Source: Candidatus Hodarchaeota archaeon (GTDB taxonomy: Archaea; Asgardarchaeota; Heimdallarchaeia; Hodarchaeales; YT1-057). From it: 6,473 nt of DNA. The notes below the pieces were generated by a model. It saw only the letters and a list, made by a program, of their open reading frames with translations. It was not told the origin of the DNA and did not search any database. Numbering within the stretch: the stretch's first letter is position 1; each line of letters begins with the position of its first letter. Of the stretch, positions 1 to 4,993 are shown one piece after another. The position numbers and the translations under genes were made by a program. Where the stretch lies: the NCBI GenBank assembly GCA_016839955.1, contig JAEOTI010000173.1, positions 1-6,473 of the forward strand. The letters run 5' to 3'.

Positions 1-20
1 ACAATAGTCACTTACTACTA

Positions 21-518
21 TCAACATTCTAAAGAGATACCTAATTTAATCCACGAAACAACAGAAAAAATGAAGGATGAAGATCCTTCATATTCCAGTA
101 ACAGAGTTAATTGATGTAAAGTCTGACAATTAATTTGTTTAATAGGTGTACTCGAAAATTTGACGATTTCTTCAACAGCTTTGCAGATAATTTGTTTCTC
201 AGCCGCAGAAAGAGGTTTTAAATCGACATGTACAGGTTGTGGTCCATGAGGGATCTCTGCAACTAGACTAAAATGTTTTACCCTTCCAATTATTTTTGAA
301 TCCACTAATCCGACTTTTTTTAGTACATCTAAATGATGATAGAGGTTGTATCGATTTTCATTAAGATCTTTCTCCAACTCAGGAGTTGATATCTGCTTTT
401 TCTGTGTTAAGATTTCTAATATCTGCGATCGGGTAGGATGAGCGATAGCAACGAACGTTTCAGGAGTGTATTTTCGTGTTTTTGATTTCCTGGTTGTTTT
501 TTCCTTCATAGTAGTCAC
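21..518 (-). CDS. ArsR-like winged-helix transcriptional regulator
   Basis: This 165-residue protein is a probable dimeric DNA-binding regulator acting in the cytoplasm. Residues 19-88 form a winged helix: AHPTRSQILEIL (26-37) is the typical ArsR-type first helix, TPELEKDL (45-52) starts the helix-turn-helix, NRYNLYHHLDVLKKVGLV (55-72) is the recognition helix, and GRVKHFSLV (78-86) is the wing. No metal-binding cysteine motif is visible, so the signal is unknown. The chosen start is GTG at 518, because AAAGGT lies five bases upstream; an in-frame ATG three codons later (509) is the alternative. It lies 23 bases after the amidotransferase-like gene and should be co-transcribed with it. The three dyads at 1475-1530 are its likely operators, by inference. 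The last 25 residues (LEYEGSSSF onward) are encoded across a hairpin with a T-run and look unlike a normal domain end, so a late frameshift is possible. Confidence 0.85.
   Translation of the reverse strand: MTTMKEKTTRKSKTRKYTPETFVAIAHPTRSQILEILTQKKQISTPELEKDLNENRYNLYHHLDVLKKVGLVDSKIIGRVKHFSLVAEIPHGPQPVHVDLKPLSAAEKQIICKAVEEIVKFSSTPIKQINCQTLHQLTLLLEYEGSSSFIFSVVSWIKLGISLEC
65..91 (-). terminator. Hairpin plus T-run inside the end of the regulator gene
   Basis: A perfect 9-bp inverted repeat, ATGAAGGAT (70-78) and ATCCTTCAT (83-91), flanks a four-base loop. Read on the minus strand, the stem runs straight into six T residues (70 to 65). This is the form of an intrinsic terminator, in the right direction for the minus-strand operon, but it lies about 45 bases before the stop codon rather than after it. 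Archaeal termination depends mainly on the T-run, so the hairpin may be incidental. Confidence 0.45.
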
Positions 519-523
519 AAGAG

Positions 524-529
524 ACCTTT
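524..529 (-). promoter_or_regulatory. Ribosome binding site for the regulator's GTG start
   Basis: AAAGGT on the minus strand is five bases from the GTG at 518 and fourteen from the ATG at 509. The spacing favours the GTG as the start of the regulator. The motif is only a partial match to GGAGGTGA. Confidence 0.4.
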
Positions 530-541
530 AACATTTTATTG

Positions 542-1456
542 CTACTTCATATGCTTCTTTTTCTTTTCTAGAATCATGTCTGTAATTTGTGCTTGTGAGA
601 AAAGAGCGCTTTCTACTTCCGCTGTTGTAACATCCGCAGCTCCCATGGCCTCATATTTCGCCTGTTGTTCTTTTGAAAAGCCTTTTTCTACAGCATATGC
701 CATGCTTGGAGCAGCATGGCGTGTAGTGCGAGTTTCACTTCTTTGAAGATAAAAATGACTGATCATATGTGTTATTTTCCCCTTTCCATATTCAAAAGTA
801 ATTAGAACTGGACTTTCTCCATATTTCTCTTCGATTTCTTTACTAGAAATGAGAATTTTGACCTTTTCTTTATTTAAAACTTCAATCGGATAAGAACTAC
901 CTTCTAACCACCAAACAGGGTCGTCATTGGGGCCTAAAAATTGTTTAACATGGGGATTCTCTTCATCATGAATGATTACTCTGACTACTTCATCATCAGT
1001 TTTCCGTTCATTAAACCGGACAAAATCTGGAAAAGCAGGCTCAAGAACATGTTTTAATGCCCAGTCTGTTGTAAAAAGATCCCCCCCAGATTCAACGAAA
1101 GTTCTAAGTTTCATGATCCCTTCAACGGAGAAGGAATTTCCAGGACAATTTACCATAAGCATCTGATCTGGTCGTAAGGAGATTCTATCAAACTGAGATC
1201 CGTCAATAATAGTAAAGGGAATTCTAGCTAATGATAAGTTCTGTTCTATGTGATCATATTGGCCACGAACAACAATTACGTCAGACTCTTCCATCTTGTC
1301 AAGTATATTTAGATCTTCAGGGCGCTCTTCTCGCATACGGTCTTTAGTCATTTCCGTAGCAATTTTGTAAGCTTTTCGCATACGTCCTTTCTGTGACTCC
1401 TTTGTAGGGTCAATATCTTTCATTTGTTGAGTTTGTTCTTGTTCTTTGAATGGCAT
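542..1456 (-). CDS. Glutamine-amidotransferase-like (ThuA-type fold) protein, function unknown
   Basis: This is a 304-residue soluble protein with no signal peptide or membrane segment. Residues 1-55 are charged and helical. Residues 58-260 look like a Rossmann-like amidotransferase/ThuA-type domain: strand DVIVVRG (59-65), strand FTIIDG (81-86), QMLMVNCPG (98-106), FVESGGDLFTTDWAL (120-134), a WW pair (182-183), strand KILISSKE (200-207), and YGKGKITHMISHFYLQR (223-239) with His230 and His234. The FVESGGDLFTTDWAL stretch sits where class I amidotransferases carry the nucleophile elbow, but it has Thr-Thr-Asp instead of Gly-x-Cys, so classical glutaminase activity is unlikely; Cys104 lies elsewhere. 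A charged helical tail (261-304) ends in lysines. It is the first gene of a minus-strand operon with the regulator, and three operator-like dyads lie directly upstream. The fold call is inference from motif pattern. A role as a ligand-binding or stress-related protein is possible but unproved. Confidence 0.7.
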   Translation of the reverse strand: MPFKEQEQTQQMKDIDPTKESQKGRMRKAYKIATEMTKDRMREERPEDLNILDKMEESDVIVVRGQYDHIEQNLSLARIPFTIIDGSQFDRISLRPDQMLMVNCPGNSFSVEGIMKLRTFVESGGDLFTTDWALKHVLEPAFPDFVRFNERKTDDEVVRVIIHDEENPHVKQFLGPNDDPVWWLEGSSYPIEVLNKEKVKILISSKEIEEKYGESPVLITFEYGKGKITHMISHFYLQRSETRTTRHAAPSMAYAVEKGFSKEQQAKYEAMGAADVTTAEVESALFSQAQITDMILEKKKKHMK

Positions 1457-1474
1457 ATCAATTCACAAACATTC

Positions 1475-1530
1475 GTAAGGATTAACTTATCATTGTAAGT
1501 ATCAACTTAAAAATGTTAGTATTTACTTAC
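1475..1530. promoter_or_regulatory. Triple operator array, 16-bp dyads every 20 bases
   Basis: Three copies of a near-palindrome start at 1475, 1495 and 1515: GTAAGGATTAACTTAT, GTAAGTATCAACTTAA and GTTAGTATTTACTTAC. The consensus is GTAAGT-N4-ACTTAC, matched at 10, 11 and 11 of 12 half-site bases. The 20-base period, about two helical turns, puts the three dyads on nearly the same face of the DNA. The array lies 19 bases upstream of the 1456 start and covers its likely TATA box and transcription start, so bound protein should repress the minus-strand operon. The probable ligand is the winged-helix regulator encoded in that operon, giving autoregulation. The divergent gene at 1608/1624 could also be affected. 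Repeat and symmetry are directly visible; the binding protein is inferred. Confidence 0.75.
1508..1515 (-). promoter_or_regulatory. Possible TATA box of the minus-strand operon
   Basis: The minus strand reads CTTTTTAAG-like sequence (ATTTTTAAG spanning these bases) about 55 bases before the ATG at 1456. A start point some 25 bases downstream would fall near 1484 and give a leader of about 28 bases. The box overlaps the edge of operator 2 and the gap before operator 3, which fits repression by blocking TBP/TFB. Confidence 0.35.
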
Positions 1531-1562
1531 TTGTTCAATCAAAAATAATGTTCCTACTAACC

Positions 1563-1570
1563 TTAATATT
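1563..1570 (+). promoter_or_regulatory. Possible TATA box for the small helical-protein gene
   Basis: TTAATATT lies about 40 bases before the ATG at 1608. Transcription starting some 25 bases downstream, near 1592, would leave a short leader carrying the AAAGGA motif at 1595-1600. AT-rich surroundings make the call weak. Confidence 0.35.
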
Positions 1571-1594
1571 TGGAAGTAGCAGTATAGAATCTTG

Positions 1595-1600
1595 AAAGGA
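1595..1600 (+). promoter_or_regulatory. Ribosome binding site that points to ATG 1608, not TTG 1624
   Basis: AAAGGA is followed after seven bases by ATG (1608-1610), an ideal spacing. That ATG opens a frame which stops at 1668-1670, whereas the long open frame begins at TTG 1624 with no Shine-Dalgarno of its own. The motif is therefore the main evidence that the 5' end of the downstream gene is disrupted or shifted. Confidence 0.55.
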
Positions 1601-1623
1601 AGATATAATGGAAGTAAGATTGG

Positions 1624-1923
1624 TTGAATCTCTCACAAAAACAAGCAATCAAGGCATTAGATGGCATTGAAGTTGATCTATTAATTCCAATCTATCTAGA
1701 ATTATATGAAAGAACTGTCTTCGAAAATGCTTCTGATAAAGCCCGACAAAAAGGAATAGAAATTATGAGAGATGTGATATCTTCTGCAACTGATTATGAA
1801 AAGAAACAACTAATCGCCAACATGATAGTTGAGAAACCAGATATACTTTTGAAAATAAGTGAAGATTTAGATAGGGCTGTGATGGGAAATCAGTTACTAG
1901 AGCTCAAAAATCTCTTGGAATAG
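1624..1923 (+). CDS. Small all-helical protein of unknown function, 5' end uncertain
   Basis: The open frame gives 99 residues with no cysteine, signal peptide or membrane segment. It looks wholly alpha-helical, with amphipathic stretches such as IPIYLELYERTVF and QLIANMIVEKPDILLKI, and I do not recognise a family. The only in-frame start is TTG 1624, because a TAA at 1615-1617 closes the frame upstream, and TTG has no Shine-Dalgarno. A well-placed AAAGGA instead serves ATG 1608, in a different frame (MEVRLVESLTK, then stop at 1668). Losing one A from the A5 run at 1637-1641 would join the two frames into a 104-residue protein, MEVRLVESLTK followed by QAIKALDG. A sequencing indel, a real +1 shift, or a short upstream reading frame are all possible. 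It is divergent from the amidotransferase-like gene and shares its 167-base intergenic region. Confidence 0.65.
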   Translation: MNLSQKQAIKALDGIEVDLLIPIYLELYERTVFENASDKARQKGIEIMRDVISSATDYEKKQLIANMIVEKPDILLKISEDLDRAVMGNQLLELKNLLE

Positions 1924-1965
1924 TTTTTATTTTATTAAAGAACAAACTTTTTCTGGTACAAATTA

Positions 1966-2574
1966 ATGTTTTGTTCTAATTGTGGAAGGCAGCTCCTTGA
2001 GAATCGTCGGTTCTGCTCCTTCTGTGGTAAAAAATCTACTCAGGAGACTTCATATTTATTCAAAAGAACAAATTTTATTCCCTTTCCTTCCATTTTTCTT
2101 GGATGTTTTGTAGGTTTGTTTTTTGGAGTTCTTTTTCCTTGGGTACAAGCTAATAGTATTTCAAAGGGAGAAATTAGTATTTCTGGACTTGACACGGAAT
2201 GGGGAATAAGGATTCTCCTCGCTGGAGCTGTTTTGCTCGGAATACTTCTCCTTTCAAAGGATAAAAGTCTTCAGGGGATCTCTGCAATCCTTATGGGTGG
2301 AAGTACTGGATTCGTTTCAATGGCTCACATCATGTATATTGAGAGCCTTGTTCAAAAAAATCCAGATATCATTTCTGCAAGAGTCGGTTTGGGACTTTGG
2401 CTTATTCTTGCAGCTTCTGCAGGGCTTGTTTTTGTAGGAATTGCCCGTTTAAAAGAAAATTTCTCTGCTCAGAAGAAATCATCTAGTTTCTGCATTAAAT
2501 GTGGAAGAAAACAGACTGAGACTTGGAAAATTTGTCCATATTGCGGAATACAGACTCCTTTCCAAAGAAAATGA
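1966..2574 (+). CDS. Four-helix membrane protein with a zinc ribbon at each end
   Basis: This 202-residue protein begins with a compact zinc ribbon (Cys3, Cys6, Cys17, Cys20; FCSNCG and FCSFCG) and ends with a second one (Cys176, Cys179, Cys190, Cys193; FCIKCG and ICPYCG). Between them are four likely membrane helices at about 38-60, 81-97, 103-125 and 140-161. An even number of helices puts both ribbons on the same side, most plausibly the cytoplasm, while short loops at about 61-80 and 126-139 face out. Zinc-ribbon membrane proteins of this kind are frequent and mostly uncharacterised in archaea; scaffold or sensor roles are guesses. It follows the helical-protein gene by 42 bases. No Shine-Dalgarno precedes ATG 1966. 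The T-rich stretch 1925-1938 could be a terminator for the previous gene or a TATA region giving a nearly leaderless transcript. Confidence 0.8.
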   Translation: MFCSNCGRQLLENRRFCSFCGKKSTQETSYLFKRTNFIPFPSIFLGCFVGLFFGVLFPWVQANSISKGEISISGLDTEWGIRILLAGAVLLGILLLSKDKSLQGISAILMGGSTGFVSMAHIMYIESLVQKNPDIISARVGLGLWLILAASAGLVFVGIARLKENFSAQKKSSSFCIKCGRKQTETWKICPYCGIQTPFQRK

Positions 2575-2585
2575 TAATAGCTCTA

Positions 2586-2599
2586 AGAATGGTTATTCT
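2586..2599 (+). other. Small hairpin after the zinc-ribbon gene
   Basis: AGAAT and ATTCT flank a four-base loop GGTT, starting twelve bases after the stop codon, with a T-rich stretch (TTATTTT) ending near 2611. A 5-bp stem is weak, so a role in termination is only possible. Confidence 0.2.
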
Positions 2600-2641
2600 G
2601 AAAGTTATTTTAACCAATATTTTTGGATTAGTTCGAAACAA

Positions 2642-2675
2642 AAATATTCACATTCATTTCAAAGGATGAATATTT
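2642..2675. repeat. 9-bp inverted repeat upstream of citrate synthase
   Basis: AAATATTCA (2642-2650) and its exact complement TGAATATTT (2667-2675) are separated by 16 bases. A nested pair, ATTCAT (2652-2657) and ATGAAT (2666-2671), could fold instead. The repeat sits about 60 bases before the citrate synthase start and may be an operator, an RNA hairpin or chance in AT-rich DNA. Confidence 0.3.
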
Positions 2676-2723
2676 GACATAAAGGTCTGTTTCCTTTTTA
2701 GAGTTTATTCCTTCTTCTTATTT

Positions 2724-2729
2724 TGAGGG
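2724..2729 (+). promoter_or_regulatory. Ribosome binding site of citrate synthase
   Basis: TGAGGG lies six bases before ATG 2736 and fixes that start. The CTTTTTAG stretch near 2694-2701 might be the TATA box, though it would leave a leader barely long enough to include this site. Confidence 0.6.
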
Positions 2730-2735
2730 AACACT

Positions 2736-3851
2736 ATGACGAAAATCGAGAAGGGTTTAGAAAATGTTACAGTTCTTGAAACACGAATATCTTCAATCGA
2801 TGGGACCAATGGTATTTTAAAATATCGAGGGAGAGATATTAATGAGCTCACTAATTTATCGTATGAAATAGTATCTTGTCTATTACTAACTGGAAAGCTC
2901 TTGGATCAAAAAGAAATTCAGGAATATCAAGCTCAACTTAGACAAGAGCGAGATATTGATGAAGGAACAGTTGGAGTTCTACACGTCTGTGCACCTAATA
3001 TCGAAGCCATGGATGCCCTTCGGACTGCAGTATCTTACTTCTCTCATTGTGATTTGGATTTGAATAATAATTCTCTTGAAGCTAACTTAAGAAAAGCCAG
3101 AAAACTCATTGCTAAGTTTCCGACGATTGTAGCAACTTTTTGGACAATCAAAGTACCCAATGCATGTGTTAGTGAAGAAGAAAGAGTTCCGCCTGATTCT
3201 ACCCTAACTCATTCAGAGAATTTTCTTTATATGCTCAGAGGGACTAAGCCTACTCCTCTCGAAGCAGAATTACTTGAACAGGATTTTGTTGTAAGCGCAG
3301 AACATGAATTGAATGCTAGTACGTTTTCATGCAGGGTTACCACCTCTACTCTTTCAGATCTCCATTCTTCTATCATTTCAGGACTGGCAACACTAAAAGG
3401 ATCTTTACATGGGGGTGCACGTCTTAGAGTAATGGAAATGGTAGATGAAATTAAAACACCAGAAGAAGCTGACGCCTTTGTCCTCAATCTAATTTCTCAG
3501 AAGGAACGAGTGATGGGTTTCGGACATCGTGTCTATAAAACTTTTGATCCTAGAGGATTGATTCTGAAAGGCGCTGTCAAGAGGATTGCTGAAAATAAGA
3601 ATGATTGGAAATTGTATCGGATAGCTGAAGCCATAGAGCAAACTGTTTTGCGAGAATTGGTTGGAAAACGAGGAAAAGCAATTTATCCAAATGTCGATTT
3701 TTGGTCTGGAATCCTTTATAAATATCTCGATATCCCTCCTCTGCTTGCTACGGCCGTATTTGCTATTGGACGGATTTCTGGTTGGATTGCTCATTGTTTA
3801 GAACAGTATTCCGATAATAGATTGATTAGACCCCGAGCAAAGTCAATATGA
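2736..3851 (+). CDS. Citrate synthase (or 2-methylcitrate synthase)
   Basis: The enzyme condenses acetyl-CoA with oxaloacetate to give citrate in the cytoplasm, the entry step of the TCA cycle. At 371 residues it has the usual length of archaeal and Gram-positive type II-like dimeric enzymes. The N-terminal GILKYRGRDINEL (26-38) is the family's typical opening. The catalytic set is intact: His190 in AEHELNAS, His225 in SLHGGA, His264 in GFGHRVYK, Asp321 in NVDFWSG, plus Arg273 in DPR and a C-terminal RLIRPRA for substrate carboxylate and CoA contacts. Sequence does not separate citrate from 2-methylcitrate synthase with certainty; no prp genes are nearby, which favours citrate. TGAGGG six bases upstream supports ATG 2736. 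Its TGA overlaps the ATG of the next gene (ATGA, 3848-3851), indicating translational coupling. Residues 139-155 carry an extra-looking charged segment (CVSEEERVPPDS). Confidence 0.92.
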   Translation: MTKIEKGLENVTVLETRISSIDGTNGILKYRGRDINELTNLSYEIVSCLLLTGKLLDQKEIQEYQAQLRQERDIDEGTVGVLHVCAPNIEAMDALRTAVSYFSHCDLDLNNNSLEANLRKARKLIAKFPTIVATFWTIKVPNACVSEEERVPPDSTLTHSENFLYMLRGTKPTPLEAELLEQDFVVSAEHELNASTFSCRVTTSTLSDLHSSIISGLATLKGSLHGGARLRVMEMVDEIKTPEEADAFVLNLISQKERVMGFGHRVYKTFDPRGLILKGAVKRIAENKNDWKLYRIAEAIEQTVLRELVGKRGKAIYPNVDFWSGILYKYLDIPPLLATAVFAIGRISGWIAHCLEQYSDNRLIRPRAKSI

Positions 3852-4912
3852 AAGTGATAACGATGAATCTTGAAGAAGTTAGAAATGAAGCTCGTAAGAA
3901 ACTAAAAGGGATCTGTGGAGTTTACAGAATATGTGATGGGGACCCTGCACGGATTTGTCAAGGTCAAAGTTATGGTCGTCCAATTGGGATTGGGGGTGTT
4001 GGAAGTGGTGCGAGTTTTACTAATAACATTAAGGCTCTAAAGAAATTAAAACTCAAAATGCAGTTGGTTAGCTCTCATTTTAAACCTGAAATTTCTTATT
4101 CATTTTTTAATAAGCAATTATCAATGCCTATAATGGGTGCAAGTGTGACTGGTGTCAATAGTTTTGGAGGAGACTCGGTCATTACGGAAGAAGAATTCTG
4201 TCGAGCAACTGTCCAAGGATGTAATGAAGCAGGTACGATTAGTTGGAGAGGAGATACTTTTTCCTATTCTGAGGAAATTACTCCCGGATTGAGTGCAATT
4301 AATGAAATCGGAGGTCATGGTGTTAAAATTTTCAAACCCCGTGCACAAGATGTTTTATTGAAGTTGATTCGAAAAGCGGAGGACCTTGGTGTATATGCCA
4401 TAGGCACAGACATCGATGGATGTGGGTCAACAATAATGAAACACCATAATAAACCGGTTTTCAGTAAATCTGTTGATGATTTGAAAGAGCTGATTTCAGT
4501 AACGAAATTACCGTTTATTCTCAAGGGAATAATGTCAATCGAAGATGCCGAAAATGCAGTTGAAGCTGGAGCAAAAGGAATTGTAGTTTCAAATCATGGT
4601 GGGCGCGTATTAGACCATACCCCGGGAACAGCGGATGTACTCCCAGATATTGTTGCAGCTGTCAAAGGAAAAATTAAAATTATAGCTGATGGAGGAGTTC
4701 GGACAGGTTTTGACGCTTTGAAGATGTTAGCTCTTGGGGCTGAATCTGTTCTTATTGGTCGTGATATTATTCGGGCAGCCGTGGGTGGAAACAAAGAAGG
4801 TGTCCGTCTCCAGATGGAATTTTTAAAAACAACCTTCCAAAAAGCTATGTTTATGACAAATTGCCCTTCTCTCAAGCAAATTAATTCCAATCTCATAATA
4901 AAGTCAGACTAA
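3848..4912 (+). CDS. FMN-dependent alpha-hydroxyacid dehydrogenase family protein
   Basis: This 354-residue protein belongs to the FMN TIM-barrel family of glycolate oxidase, lactate dehydrogenase and type 2 IPP isomerase. It most resembles the short anaerobe-type alpha-hydroxyacid-oxidising branch. Visible motifs are MPIMGASVTG (93-102, flavin strand), GTDIDG (186-191), ILKGIM (224-229, with flavin-contacting Lys226), SNHGGRVLD (248-256, with catalytic-base His250 and substrate-binding Arg253), IADGGVRTG (279-287) and LIGRD (302-306, phosphate binding). The intact His-Gly-Gly-Arg favours 2-hydroxyacid oxidation over IPP isomerisation; the substrate (lactate, malate, 2-hydroxyglutarate or other) is unknown. 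Three cysteines near the N-terminus (23, 29, 37) may bind metal or form a redox site. The start overlaps the citrate synthase stop by four bases; ATG 3863 is an alternative. Tight coupling to citrate synthase suggests a shared pathway. Confidence 0.85.
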   Translation: MKVITMNLEEVRNEARKKLKGICGVYRICDGDPARICQGQSYGRPIGIGGVGSGASFTNNIKALKKLKLKMQLVSSHFKPEISYSFFNKQLSMPIMGASVTGVNSFGGDSVITEEEFCRATVQGCNEAGTISWRGDTFSYSEEITPGLSAINEIGGHGVKIFKPRAQDVLLKLIRKAEDLGVYAIGTDIDGCGSTIMKHHNKPVFSKSVDDLKELISVTKLPFILKGIMSIEDAENAVEAGAKGIVVSNHGGRVLDHTPGTADVLPDIVAAVKGKIKIIADGGVRTGFDALKMLALGAESVLIGRDIIRAAVGGNKEGVRLQMEFLKTTFQKAMFMTNCPSLKQINSNLIIKSD

Positions 4913-4944
4913 GTGGATTATGGAATATTAAAATGTATTTCTAC

Positions 4945-4953
4945 CTTTAAATA
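4945..4953 (+). promoter_or_regulatory. TATA box of the 2-oxoacid oxidoreductase gene
   Basis: CTTTAAATA is a close match to the archaeal TATA consensus. It lies about 45 bases before ATG 4994, so transcription starting some 25 bases downstream would give a leader of about 18 bases that still holds the TGAGGA site. The gene can therefore be transcribed independently of the upstream pair. Confidence 0.5.
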
Positions 4954-4980
4954 AGAAAAAAAGGATGAACTATTATTTTT

Positions 4981-4986
4981 TGAGGA
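4981..4986 (+). promoter_or_regulatory. Ribosome binding site of the 2-oxoacid oxidoreductase gene
   Basis: TGAGGA is seven bases before ATG 4994 and decides that start. The same TGAGG core precedes citrate synthase. Confidence 0.6.
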
Positions 4987-4993
4987 AAACTAA

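Noticed and set aside
972..1166. 64-codon open frame on the plus strand
   Set aside because: It lies wholly opposite the 304-residue gene, has no ribosome binding site, and its product shows no recognisable features.
1475..1530. CRISPR array or replication iterons
   Set aside because: There are only three 16-bp imperfect dyads with 4-base gaps and no spacers, cas genes or replication initiator nearby; an operator array fits better.
2674..2703. Bacterial-type promoter with TTGACA as a -35 box
   Set aside because: TTGACA is present at 2674-2679 but no good TATAAT follows at the right spacing, and the gene content and other start regions look archaeal.
3227..3794. Two minus-strand open frames opposite citrate synthase
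   Set aside because: They are antisense to a clearly conserved enzyme, including its catalytic region, and have low-complexity, Ser-rich products typical of shadow frames.
4121..4896. Three minus-strand open frames opposite the FMN enzyme
   Set aside because: They are antisense to conserved flavin-binding motifs and have no start signals or recognisable domains.
3848..4912. Type 2 isopentenyl-diphosphate isomerase
   Set aside because: The SNHGGRVLD motif with catalytic His and Arg is that of 2-hydroxyacid oxidising enzymes, and no isoprenoid genes are adjacent.
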